This document shows, one piece after another, positions 1-7,935 of a DNA stretch of 63,448 nt; within the stretch, counting starts at the first letter, position 1, and every line of letters starts with the position of its first letter. The notes under the pieces are model-generated. The model was not told the DNA's origin, searched no databases, and saw only the letters and a program-made list of their open reading frames with translations. The translations under genes were made by a program, and so were the position numbers. The DNA comes from Lamprocystis purpurea DSM 4197 (GTDB lineage Bacteria; Pseudomonadota; Gammaproteobacteria; Chromatiales; Chromatiaceae), in contig NZ_KB902511.1 in assembly GCF_000379525.1 (NCBI RefSeq), positions 138 through 63,585 of the forward strand. The letters run 5' to 3'.

Positions 1-130
1 GAATTTTCGCCCGCCGCCCCAGCCCACCCGCGCAACTGACTGATTGTTCGTTCCGGGCTGGGGTAAACGAAAGTTTTCCACCGCCGGGCGGCTTTTCAGT
101 TCAGGGGGTTGCGGACACCGCTAGAGGCTC
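1..130 (-). mobile_element. End of an IS element (inverted copy of 63102-63231)
   Basis: Read on the minus strand, positions 130 to 1 match 63102 to 63231 almost base for base over 130 bp without visible gaps, starting with GAGCCTCTAGCGGTGTC. At the right-hand copy this sequence is the leader of a transposase-like gene, so the left copy is probably the same end of a second IS whose transposase runs leftwards out of the window. Homology stops sharply at 130/131, as expected for an element boundary. Confidence 0.7.
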
Positions 131-178
131 ATGCTTCGACATGACGACCGGCCGGTGCCGGGCGCCGTCTGACGGAGC

Positions 179-646
179 CTATTCAGCGGTGTCCGTGTCA
201 GCGACCAGCCACCAGTTCCCTTGGGTCAGGATCCAGTGCTCGGTCAAGGATAGAATGCCATGAACGGGCTGGCCGGCCAGCGGCACCTCGGATTCGTATT
301 GCAGCGTGATCAGAACGTCGGCCCGATCGCCGGTAGGGGCCACCGTGACCTGATCGACGGTGATGCCGTACCAACGCATGGCGCTGCCGAACCGGGACAG
401 GTGCTGATCAAGGCTGACCGTCGCCCGATACGCCGGCGTCTCGTAAGCGTAGGCCGCGGCAAAGTCTCGCGCGATCATGTTGTTCCAGCGCGCTTCTGCC
501 CGTTGTTTGATCAGTTCCTGCGGCTGTTGTGTTTCTGCCTCAGGGGGCGGTGGAGTCGCGGGGCCGCAACTGGCGAGGAGCATTACACACAGTAGGGCCA
601 GAGAGAGAAAGCCCTGCAGTGAGGACCGGCGAAGCCGCACGGACAT
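179..646 (-). CDS. Putative lipoprotein, unknown function
   Basis: This encodes about 155 aa. The N-terminus has basic residues, a hydrophobic stretch and a lipobox ending LLAS-C at about residue 27, so the mature protein is probably a lipid-anchored envelope protein. A proline/glutamine-rich linker follows. The remaining ~110 residues hold an aromatic-rich segment (RWYGI, then EHWILTQGNWWLVAD) reminiscent of small NTF2-like or DUF4440-type folds, but I cannot assign a family. The start at 646 was preferred over a TTG 12 nt upstream because a GGAG lies 7 nt before the ATG. It is transcribed away from iorA and shares a 419-nt intergenic region with it. Confidence 0.65.
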   Translation of the reverse strand: MSVRLRRSSLQGFLSLALLCVMLLASCGPATPPPPEAETQQPQELIKQRAEARWNNMIARDFAAAYAYETPAYRATVSLDQHLSRFGSAMRWYGITVDQVTVAPTGDRADVLITLQYESEVPLAGQPVHGILSLTEHWILTQGNWWLVADTDTAE

Positions 647-1065
647 AACGAACTCCAAGAGTAGGGTCGGGACCGGCGGTGTCGCCCGATGCCCCGCGGG
701 CTCAGGCGAGCCGGTGCCGACGCAAGTGACTGACCTCCAGTTCCGAACTTCGTCATCGTCTCATGATGGCGGTTGAAGCCTGAAGTCACGAAATGTCAGC
801 CATTGCGCTTGCTGAATTGAAACACAGAATAGCAGGCGATCGGTTATCCTGCAACTGTAATTTTTGTGCAACAGCTATTGCATAGCTTGCTGTTTACAAA
901 AGTTTATCTAGATCGCTAACGATTCGTTCCCGGCGCTGGTGCAGGCGGCTCTCATGTAAAGAAGATACAGACTCCGCGCCGGGCAGCGCCGCCCTTGCCG
1001 CGATGCGGGAGCGGAGCGGATAATCGCGGGTTTCCAAATGACTGTCCGCGAGGGCGAACTGAACC
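647..1065. promoter_or_regulatory. Divergent intergenic region upstream of iorA
   Basis: No gene is seen on either strand. The stretch 850-910 is clearly AT-richer than its surroundings and carries hexamers resembling -35/-10 elements (TTGCAT/TTGCTG and a TTTATCT about 15 nt later), so it is the likeliest promoter area for the iorA operon. No operator palindrome was recognised. Confidence 0.25.
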
Positions 1066-2706
1066 ATGAGCGAGTCACCGCAACTGTCGAGTGAACTGTT
1101 GAGTGGCGACGAGGCGATCGCCCTGGCGGCGCTGCATGCCGGCGTCCGGCTGGGTACCGGTTATCCGGGGACCCCATCGACCGAGATTCTGGAAACCTTC
1201 GACCGCCTCGGCGGCCGGGCGCAGTGGTCGCCCAATGAAAAGGTCGCGCTGGAGGTCGGTCTGGGCGCGGCCTTCGGCGGGGCGCGGACCCTGGTGACCA
1301 TGAAGCATGTCGGGCTGAACGTGGCCGCGGACCCGCTGTTCACGGCAACCTATACGGATTTGGCCGGCGGGCTGGTGCTGGTCTCGGCGGACGATCCGGG
1401 CATGGCCTCCAGCCAGAACGAGCAGGATAACCGCCACTACGCCCGGGCCGCGGCCGTGCCCATGCTGGAGCCCATCGATTCCCAGCAGGCCTATGACCTG
1501 ACCTTGCTGGCTTTCGAGATTTCCGAGCGCTGGCAAATCCCGGTGATTCTGCGCATCACCACCCGCGTCTGTCACTCCAAGACCATCGTGCGGCCCGGCG
1601 CGACGCCCCATCTTTCGCCCGAGCCGGGTTTCGAGCGCAACATCCCGTCGCGGGTCATGATCCCGGCCTATGCCAAGCCGGCGCATCGCCGCTTGCGCGA
1701 GAAGATCGCCGCGATTGCGGTCTGGAACGATGCGCAGGGGCCGAATCAGGTCTTCGACGGCGGGTCCGAGCTCGGCATCATCGCCACCGGCATCGCCGCC
1801 GTGCATGCCCGCGAGGCGGCGCCGCACGCGCGCCTGCTCACCATCGGCATGACGCATCCCCTGCCGCTGGAGACGATCCGGCGCTTCGCCGATGGCTGCG
1901 ACCGGCTCGTGGTGCTGGAGGAGGGCGATCCGGTGCTGGTCGAGGCGTTGGGCGCGGCCGGCATCCCGGCGGAAGGCAAGCCCGAGTCCTTCCGCTTCGG
2001 CGAGCTGACGGTGCAGCGGGTGCGGCGCATCCTGACGCACGACCAGACACCGGAGCCGGTGCCGCCCAAAGGCAAGCCGCCGGAGCTGTGCCAGGGGTGT
2101 TCGCACCGGGGCGTCTTCGAGGTCCTGCGCGACATGAACTGTATCGTCGCCGGGGATATCGGCTGCTACACCCTGGGGGTGCTGCCGCCCTTCCAGGCCA
2201 TGGATACCTGCGTGTGCATGGGGGCGAGCATCGGCGTGGGTTTGGGGCTGCGGCATGTCCTGCCGGAAGATCAGGCGCGGCGGGTGGTCAGTGTCATCGG
2301 CGACTCCACCTTCGTCCATTCCGGCATCACCGGTCTGGCCGAGATGGTCTATAACCCGCCCGCGACCGGCCATGTCGTCATGATCCTGGACAACGGCACC
2401 ACCGCCATGACCGGCCAGCAGGAGCATCCGGGCACCGGGCGCACCCTGCACCACGACCCGACCGGTAAAATCTGTTTCGAGGATCTGGCGCGCGCCATGG
2501 GGGTGCAGAACGTTCATGTGGTGCACTTCCAGTCGGAGGAGGGCACCCTGGAGCGGTTGCTCAAGGACTTGCTGTCCCGGTCCGAGACCTCGCTCGTGGT
2601 GGCCCGTCAGCCCTGTGTGCTGGCCGCCCCCAAGATCCGGTTCTATGAGAAGGCCGCGGCCGATCGGCTGCAGGCCGCCTGTCCGTCCCAGTTGGCGGAC
2701 GATTGA
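1066..2706 (+). CDS. iorA: Indolepyruvate ferredoxin oxidoreductase, alpha subunit, lacking the C-terminal ferredoxin domain
   Basis: IorA is the thiamine-diphosphate subunit that oxidatively decarboxylates aryl-pyruvates to arylacetyl-CoA (or the reverse) with ferredoxin. Seen here: the pyrimidine-binding N-terminal domain (SGDEAIALAALHAG and GYPGTPSTEI at about 13-45), a central transketolase-C-like domain, the ELCQGCSHRG motif near 340, and the TPP-binding core with GDIGCYTLG, GDSTFVHSG and DNGTTAMTG. The protein is 546 aa. Family members usually exceed 600 aa and end with a two-cluster [4Fe-4S] domain; here the chain stops soon after VVARQPCVL and no CxxCxxC motif follows. The gene lies 9 nt before iorB and heads an arylacetate operon. 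Confidence 0.9.
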   Translation: MSESPQLSSELLSGDEAIALAALHAGVRLGTGYPGTPSTEILETFDRLGGRAQWSPNEKVALEVGLGAAFGGARTLVTMKHVGLNVAADPLFTATYTDLAGGLVLVSADDPGMASSQNEQDNRHYARAAAVPMLEPIDSQQAYDLTLLAFEISERWQIPVILRITTRVCHSKTIVRPGATPHLSPEPGFERNIPSRVMIPAYAKPAHRRLREKIAAIAVWNDAQGPNQVFDGGSELGIIATGIAAVHAREAAPHARLLTIGMTHPLPLETIRRFADGCDRLVVLEEGDPVLVEALGAAGIPAEGKPESFRFGELTVQRVRRILTHDQTPEPVPPKGKPPELCQGCSHRGVFEVLRDMNCIVAGDIGCYTLGVLPPFQAMDTCVCMGASIGVGLGLRHVLPEDQARRVVSVIGDSTFVHSGITGLAEMVYNPPATGHVVMILDNGTTAMTGQQEHPGTGRTLHHDPTGKICFEDLARAMGVQNVHVVHFQSEEGTLERLLKDLLSRSETSLVVARQPCVLAAPKIRFYEKAAADRLQAACPSQLADD

Positions 2707-2715
2707 GGTCGCGCG

Positions 2716-3210
2716 ATGAATAAAGTCACGAATATCGTTATCGCCGGGCTCGGCGGCCAAGGGGTGCTCAAGGCCTCCGACATCCTGGCGGATGCCGCCT
2801 TCCGGGCCGGCTTTGACGTCAAGAAGAGTGAACTCCACGGCATGAGCCAGCGCGGCGGCTCGGTGAGCAGCGACGTGCGCTTCGGTGCGCAGGTGTGGAG
2901 TCCGATGGTCCCCGCGGGGGAGGCCGATGTGCTGGTCGTGCTGGAAGAGACCCAGGTGGAGATCAACCGCGGCGTGTTGCGTCCCGGCGGGGCGCTGATC
3001 GGTCCGGACCTGATCGGCCCCAACGTCCTCAAGACCCGCAAGAGCCTGAATGTCGCCCTGCTGGGAGCGCTGTCGGCGTTGCTGGAAATCCCCCGGGAGC
3101 ATTGGGACGCGGCCATCCATGCCAACCTGGAGACCAAGCTGCACACGCTCAATGACCAGGCCTTTGCGCTAGGCCGGGCCGCTGCGGCGCAGCGGGCGAC
3201 CGCGGCCTGA
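2716..3210 (+). CDS. iorB: Indolepyruvate ferredoxin oxidoreductase, beta subunit
   Basis: This is the gamma-type 2-oxoacid oxidoreductase subunit that binds CoA and pairs with IorA. The family signature is plain: IVIAGLGGQGVLKASDILA at the N-terminus, then KSELHGMSQRGGSVSSDVR and SPMVPAGEADVLVVLEE. At 164 aa it is somewhat shorter than the usual ~190-200 aa, mainly after the GGALIGPDLIGPN region, but the core is uninterrupted. The start ATG follows iorA by 9 nt, which argues for co-transcription and fixed stoichiometry. Confidence 0.9.
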   Translation: MNKVTNIVIAGLGGQGVLKASDILADAAFRAGFDVKKSELHGMSQRGGSVSSDVRFGAQVWSPMVPAGEADVLVVLEETQVEINRGVLRPGGALIGPDLIGPNVLKTRKSLNVALLGALSALLEIPREHWDAAIHANLETKLHTLNDQAFALGRAAAAQRATAA

Positions 3211-3226
3211 GCCCGTGAGTGGCGCC

Positions 3227-3386
3227 GTGAAAGTCGCGCAGCGACCCTGTGGGAGCGGCGTCCCGCCGCGATGGGGCCGGGCGTGTCACCGCAGCGTTCG
3301 CGGTCACCGCGGCACCGCATCGCGGCGGGACGCCGCTCCCACGGGGGACATTCATCGTCCGGGGTGGCTGATGTTCCTTCCATGGC
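3227..3386. repeat. Long palindromic intergenic repeat (BIME-like), copy A
   Basis: Two inverted arms (GTGGGAGCGGCGTCCCGCCGC and its reverse complement about 60 bp later) form a strong hairpin pair. The whole ~160-bp unit, including flanks such as AAAGTCGCGCAGCGACC and GATGTTCCTTCCATGGC, recurs at 60421-60582 and, shortened, at 35873-35994. The segment from here to 3516 holds no gene; around 3429-3470 it has a second motif (AAAGCCTCGGCCTC, then CTTCCGGCGGCCG) also found near 53537-53575 and, more weakly, near 60645. Confidence 0.8.
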
Positions 3387-3516
3387 TGTTAGCCTGACCA
3401 GGGCCGCGTCGACGCGATGGCGACCGGCGAAAGCCTCGGCCTCGGTCTTCCGGCGGCCGAAACGACGATCAAGGCCCCACTAACCACTAACCACTGCTTT
3501 CAGGAGACGAGCATCC

Positions 3517-4851
3517 ATGCAAACCGAGCTTTGGAACGACGCGGCGGGGGGCTTTCATCCCGTCAGTGCGCCGGACTTCCTGCCCGAGGCGCGCCTGCAA
3601 GAGGTGCAACTGCGGCGCCTGCGGGCGGTGGTCGGGCGTGCCTATGCGCACGTTCCCTTGTTCCGCCAACGCATGGACGATCTGGGGCTGACGCCGGACG
3701 CCATCGGCAGCCTCGCGGACATCGCCAAGCTGCCGTTCACCGTCAAGACCGATCTGCGCGACACCTATCCGTTCGGGCTCTTCGCGAGTCCGATGGGCGA
3801 CGTGGTGCGGCTGCACGCCTCCTCCGGGACGACCGGCAAGCCGATCGTGGTCGCCTATACACGCGAGGACGTGGACGTCTGGGCTGAGGTCATGGCCCGC
3901 ACCTTCGCTGCCTGCGGCCTGCACCGCGGCGATATTCTGCAAAACGCCTTCGGCTACGGGCTCTTCACCGGGGGGCTGGGTGCGCACTATGGCGCCGAGG
4001 CCTTGGGCGCGACCGTCATCCCGGTCTCCGGCGGCAACACTGAACGCCAGATCATGGTCCTGAAGGACTTCGGCGTGTCCGCTCTGTGCTGCACCCCGAG
4101 CTATTTCGTGCACCTGATCGAACGCGCCCGGGAGGTCGGGGTGGATCTGCGCGAACTCCCGCTGCGGGTCGGCGTTTTCGGTGCCGAGCCCTGGTCGGAC
4201 GCCATGCGGGCGCATATCGAGGCCGAGGCTGGGGTCAAGGCTTATGACATCTATGGCCTCTCCGAGATCATCGGTCCCGGGGTGGCCAGCGAGTGCGCCG
4301 CCCAAGAGGGGCTGCACGTCTTCGAAGACCACTTCTACCCGGAGATCATCGACCCGGAGACCTGCCGGCCGCTGCCCGACGGCACCGAGGGTGAACTGGT
4401 GCTGACCACGCTCAGCAAGAAAGCGATGCCGATGATCCGTTACCGCACCCGCGATATCACCCGGATCATCAGTGAGCCCTGCGCGTGCGGCCGCAGCCTG
4501 CGGCGCATCCGGCGGATCGGGCGGCGTAGCGACGACATGATCATCATTCGCGGGGTCAATGTCTTCCCGTCCCAGATCGAGGCTGCCCTGTTGGAGGTGG
4601 AAGGGACCCTGCCGCATTATCAGATCATCCTCACCCGCGAGCGCGGGCTGGACCAGATCGCGGTTGAAGTCGAGGTCACCGCGGAGGTCTTCAGCGACAA
4701 GATCCGTGCCCTGGAGGCCGTGCGTGCCCGTCTTGCGCAGGCCATCGAGCACATCTGCGGAATTCGCGTCGACCTGCGGCTGGTGGAACCGCGCACCATC
4801 GCGCGCAGCGAAGGCAAGGCCCGCCGCGTGATCGACCAGCGCAACATCTGA
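3517..4851 (+). CDS. paaK: Phenylacetate-CoA ligase (AMP-forming), paralog 1
   Basis: An adenylate-forming enzyme expected to convert an arylacetate, ATP and CoA to arylacetyl-CoA. Visible motifs: the phosphate-binding loop HASSGTTGKP at about residues 105-114, the A5-type motif YDIYGLSEIIGPG near 244-256, MIRYRTRDI, and the hinge/A8 region GRRSDDMIIIRGVNVFPSQ near 335-352. The C-terminal ACT-like/AMP-C domain is complete, and 444 aa is the normal family length. It shares an operon with iorAB, a tandem ACT protein and a second ligase. The substrate (phenylacetate, indoleacetate or hydroxyphenylacetate) cannot be told from sequence. Confidence 0.88.
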   Translation: MQTELWNDAAGGFHPVSAPDFLPEARLQEVQLRRLRAVVGRAYAHVPLFRQRMDDLGLTPDAIGSLADIAKLPFTVKTDLRDTYPFGLFASPMGDVVRLHASSGTTGKPIVVAYTREDVDVWAEVMARTFAACGLHRGDILQNAFGYGLFTGGLGAHYGAEALGATVIPVSGGNTERQIMVLKDFGVSALCCTPSYFVHLIERAREVGVDLRELPLRVGVFGAEPWSDAMRAHIEAEAGVKAYDIYGLSEIIGPGVASECAAQEGLHVFEDHFYPEIIDPETCRPLPDGTEGELVLTTLSKKAMPMIRYRTRDITRIISEPCACGRSLRRIRRIGRRSDDMIIIRGVNVFPSQIEAALLEVEGTLPHYQIILTRERGLDQIAVEVEVTAEVFSDKIRALEAVRARLAQAIEHICGIRVDLRLVEPRTIARSEGKARRVIDQRNI

Positions 4852-4944
4852 CGCCGGCCGCCATCGAATTTCGCCTTTCAAACCCAGGTTGGAAGCCGGC
4901 GGCCGACGGCCGTCGGCGGCAACCAAGATCGGGAGTGTCGACGC

Positions 4945-5382
4945 ATGAAACTGCAACAGTTGTCCCTGTTTCTCGAGAACCGTCCGGGGCGCCTTGGCGC
5001 CCCCCTGGAGGCCATCGCCGCCGAGGGCATCAACCTGATGACCCTGTCACTGGCGGACACCGCCCAATTCGGCATCCTGCGTCTGATCGTGCGCGAGTGG
5101 GAGCGGGCCAAGCAGGTCCTGGAGCACGCCGGGTGGGTGGTCAATCTCACCGAGGTGGTGGCGGTCGACGTGCCCGACCGCCCCGGCGGTCTGGCCGAGG
5201 TGCTGCGGGTCTTGGAGAGCGCGGGCCTCAACATCGAATACATGTATGCCTTCTCGCTGCGCCGCGGCGACAAGGCCATCCTGATCTTCCGCTTCGAGGA
5301 CCCGGACCCGGCGATCGATGTCCTCAAGACCGCCGGCCTGCATGTGGTCGATGCCGAGGAACTCTTCAGCCATTTCCCGTGA
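4945..5382 (+). CDS. Tandem ACT-domain protein
   Basis: A 145-aa protein made of two ACT repeats: residues ~1-65 (QLSLFLENRPGRLGAPLEAI, then AEGINLMTLS) and ~70-140 (VVAVDVPDRPGGLAEVLRVL, then SAGLNIEYMYAFS). ACT domains usually bind amino acids; stand-alone tandem ACT proteins often sit beside paaK and iorAB, where they may sense an aromatic amino acid or tune the ligase. It lies between two paaK paralogs, 93 nt after the first and 11 nt before the second. The regulatory role is inference. Confidence 0.85.
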   Translation: MKLQQLSLFLENRPGRLGAPLEAIAAEGINLMTLSLADTAQFGILRLIVREWERAKQVLEHAGWVVNLTEVVAVDVPDRPGGLAEVLRVLESAGLNIEYMYAFSLRRGDKAILIFRFEDPDPAIDVLKTAGLHVVDAEELFSHFP

Positions 5383-5393
5383 GTCAATCACCC

Positions 5394-6725
5394 ATGCCGC
5401 AATCCGGCTTTCTGATCGAAAACCGCATCTTCGACCCGGCGGAGACCCTGTCGCGGCCGGATCTGGCGGCGCTGCAACTGGAGCGTTTGCGTGACTTGGT
5501 CGAGCGGGTCGCGCACGTCCATTTTTATCGCGACCATTTCACCCTGCATGACATCACCAGGCGCAGCATCCGCACGCTCGATGATCTGCGCCGCCTGCCC
5601 TTTACCACCAAGGACGATCTGCGCCGCCACCAGCCATTGGGTTTTCTGGCGGTCCCGCGCAAGGACCTGGCGCGCATTCACGGCTCGTCCGGCACCACCG
5701 GCCGGCCGACCTTCGTCGCCTATACGCCCGACGACCTGCGCATCTGGTCCGGGCTGTGCGCGCGCTTCCTGGTCGCGGGTGGTCTGAAACCCGAGCATAC
5801 GGTGCAGATCGCCTTCGGTTACGGGCTCTTCACCGGCGGCTTCGGGCTGCACTATGGGGTCGAGCTGGTCGGTGCGGCCATCATCCCCGCCGCTTCCGGC
5901 AATACCCGGCGTCAGCTCGATATCATCCACGATCTGCAACCCGAGGCGCTGATCTGCACCCCGAGTTATGCCCTGACCATCGCCGACGCCGCCCGCGATG
6001 CCGGATTGGACCCGCGGGCCTTGTCGCTGCGCTACGGCCACTTCGGCGGCGAGCCCTGGACCGAGGATATGCGCCGCGAGATCGAAGAGGAGCTCGACAT
6101 CCTCGCCTTCAACAACTACGGACTCTCGGAGGTCATCGGCCCCGGGGTCAGCGGCGAATGCGCGGCGCGCAACGGCATGCATCTGCAAGAGGATCACTTT
6201 CTGGTGGAGTGCATCGACCCGGAGACCCTGGCGCCGGTGGCCGAGGGTGAACCTGGTGAGCTGGTCATCACCACCCTGACCCGGCAGGCCATGCCGATGA
6301 TTCGCTACCGGACCCGCGATATCGCGCGGATCTACCGCGCGCCTTGTCCGTGCGGCCGCAACACCCTGCGCATGAGCCGGGTGGCCGGGCGCAGCGACGA
6401 CATGCTGATCATTCGCGGGGTCAATGTCTTTCCATCGCAGATCGAGGAAGCCCTGTTGCGGGTCGACGGCACCACCCCCCATTATCTGATCGAGGTCAGC
6501 CGACCCGGCACCCTGGATCAGGTCACGGTCAAGGTGGAGATCCGCCGCGAATCCTTCTCCGACCGGATGGACCGGATGCAGGCACTGCGTGAGCGTATTG
6601 CCCGTGAGATTCACACGGTCGCCGGCATCCGCGCCGAAGTCGAGCTGGTGGAGCCGCGCAGCATCGAGCGCTTTGCCGGCAAGGCGAAGCGGGTCATGGA
6701 TAAGCGGGGGTTGACCGAGACGTGA
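5394..6725 (+). CDS. paaK: Phenylacetate-CoA ligase (AMP-forming), paralog 2
   Basis: This 443-aa second ligase has the same architecture as paralog 1: GSSGTTGRPTFVAYTPDDL, FNNYGLSEVIGPG, MIRYRTRDIAR and GRSDDMLIIRGVNVFPSQ. The open frame continues upstream through the ACT gene, but the ATG at 5394, 11 nt after the ACT stop, matches the family start. The two ligases differ mostly in the N-terminal third and in residues flanking the acyl pocket, so different arylacetate preferences are plausible. Its stop overlaps the GTG start of the next gene. Confidence 0.88.
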   Translation: MPQSGFLIENRIFDPAETLSRPDLAALQLERLRDLVERVAHVHFYRDHFTLHDITRRSIRTLDDLRRLPFTTKDDLRRHQPLGFLAVPRKDLARIHGSSGTTGRPTFVAYTPDDLRIWSGLCARFLVAGGLKPEHTVQIAFGYGLFTGGFGLHYGVELVGAAIIPAASGNTRRQLDIIHDLQPEALICTPSYALTIADAARDAGLDPRALSLRYGHFGGEPWTEDMRREIEEELDILAFNNYGLSEVIGPGVSGECAARNGMHLQEDHFLVECIDPETLAPVAEGEPGELVITTLTRQAMPMIRYRTRDIARIYRAPCPCGRNTLRMSRVAGRSDDMLIIRGVNVFPSQIEEALLRVDGTTPHYLIEVSRPGTLDQVTVKVEIRRESFSDRMDRMQALRERIAREIHTVAGIRAEVELVEPRSIERFAGKAKRVMDKRGLTET

Positions 6726-7825
6726 TTCATAGGGAAATATCCGACAAGAAATTCCAAGTGGATTCCCTCGATGGTCTTCGCGGGTTTGCCGTATTGATCG
6801 TTGTTCTTAGTCATACCAGTAATTCCGGTATGTTTTTTGTTCCAATCCTTGATTTAGGAGGTATAGGAAAGTCCGGTGTATTTCTGTTTTTCCTTCTGAG
6901 TTCTTTTTTGCTTACGCTGATTTTGTTACAGAAGGGCAAGGAAATATTGTCATATTCAGTCATGTCACACTATTGGCAGAGACGATTTTTTCGCATCTAC
7001 CCACTCTATACTCTCTATTTGTTGCTTGCGGTTATGAGTACCTGGTTTTTCGCGACTGCTCTCGGGCGGAGTGGTGTCGGAATACCTTTTGACTTGAATT
7101 GGCATGGTTTCTTGAGTCACTTGTTCCTATTGGAAGGCAAAGATGTGACCTGGAGTATTGCGGTTGAGTTTAAATTTTATTTCTTGCTTCCCTTTCTGGT
7201 GCTGACCATCGTTTTCATCCGGTCATATGGTTATGGTGCAACAGTATTGTATTTTTTTCTGCTGATGTCGTTATCCCAAATCATATCACCGCAAAGCGAA
7301 TCCTTAACAAATGATCCGCGATTGTCGCCTTATCTGCCGATATTTATCGTTGGTGTATTTCTTGCTGTTCTCCAGGACGGTATCAACCGAAACGGGCTGA
7401 ACAAAATTGCGAGGGAAACTTTAAGATACTCGGGGTTCCTTGGTGTTTTCGGCGTTATCATCATGACGCCTCTGGTTTTTTCGTTGCTGGGGAAGCGTGT
7501 CCCATACAACTATTTTCATAAACAGTTTATTCTATATGCAATTTGTTGGTCACTGATCCTCTTGTCAGCGGTCAACGTCAGAGGAGTGATCCAGCGTTTT
7601 TTTGCTCTTCCGTTACTGATGTACTATGGCGCACTCAGTTTTAGTCTTTATCTTTTTCATCCAATATTCATTATGTTCGTCAAAGACGCCGGGGTCAATG
7701 GGTATTTCGGCGCCTGGTTCGTTCTACTCGCTTCCACTGCAGCGGCGTATATCTCTTTTAAGGTATTGGAAGGTCCAGTTTCGAAATATAAGATGGGCGA
7801 GAGTTCCCTTTATAACCGGACATAG
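6722..7825 (+). CDS. Membrane acyltransferase 3 family (OafA/YrhL-like)
   Basis: The 367-aa protein begins with the family hallmark LDGLRGFAVLIVVLSH and carries WSIAVEFKFYFLLPFL near residue 145. About ten hydrophobic segments follow, typical of integral-membrane enzymes that O-acylate sugars of LPS or exopolysaccharide. Start: a GTG overlapping the paaK stop (GTGA). Base composition is strikingly AT-rich against its neighbours, with many AAT/TTT/ATA codons, which suggests recent acquisition. The last residues and the TAG stop fall inside a dispersed repeat (7812-7881). It is unlikely to share a function with the upstream operon. Confidence 0.85.
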   Translation: MIHREISDKKFQVDSLDGLRGFAVLIVVLSHTSNSGMFFVPILDLGGIGKSGVFLFFLLSSFLLTLILLQKGKEILSYSVMSHYWQRRFFRIYPLYTLYLLLAVMSTWFFATALGRSGVGIPFDLNWHGFLSHLFLLEGKDVTWSIAVEFKFYFLLPFLVLTIVFIRSYGYGATVLYFFLLMSLSQIISPQSESLTNDPRLSPYLPIFIVGVFLAVLQDGINRNGLNKIARETLRYSGFLGVFGVIIMTPLVFSLLGKRVPYNYFHKQFILYAICWSLILLSAVNVRGVIQRFFALPLLMYYGALSFSLYLFHPIFIMFVKDAGVNGYFGAWFVLLASTAAAYISFKVLEGPVSKYKMGESSLYNRT

Positions 7826-7881
7826 GGGCGGGTTTCAAACCCGCCCCTACACGAAGGTCTGTCTGGATATCAGGTGCGAAC
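7812..7881. repeat. Dispersed repeat with GGGGCGGGTTT hairpin, copy 1
   Basis: The core is a near-perfect hairpin, GTAGGGGCGGGTTT pairing with AAACCCGCCCCTAC, flanked by ATAACCGGAC on the left and TGTCTGGATATCAGG on the right. The same unit occurs at 29721-29807 and 35025-35107, and a core-only copy at 16038-16066. It supplies the last codons and stop of the acyltransferase gene. Confidence 0.85.
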
Positions 7882-7935
7882 GCTATACGACAACGACAGT
7901 CTATCCTCGGAAGTCCATGAGCCAAAGTGCCGGAC

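Noticed and set aside
1075-3144. A 689-codon open frame opposite iorA/iorB
   Set aside because: It is the antisense shadow of two high-GC genes; composition is Arg/Gly/His/Gln-rich with no domain, while the plus strand encodes clear enzymes.
3487-4956. Long minus-strand frame opposite the first paaK
   Set aside because: Same shadow effect; no motifs, and the opposite strand is a complete ligase.
4935-5393. N-terminal extension of the second paaK through the ACT gene
   Set aside because: The extension overlaps the ACT protein in another frame and is Arg/Gly-rich; the family start fits the ATG at 5394.
7823-7850. Rho-independent terminator after the acyltransferase
   Set aside because: The hairpin has no T-run after it on either strand and recurs elsewhere as a repeat, so terminator function is not supported by sequence alone.
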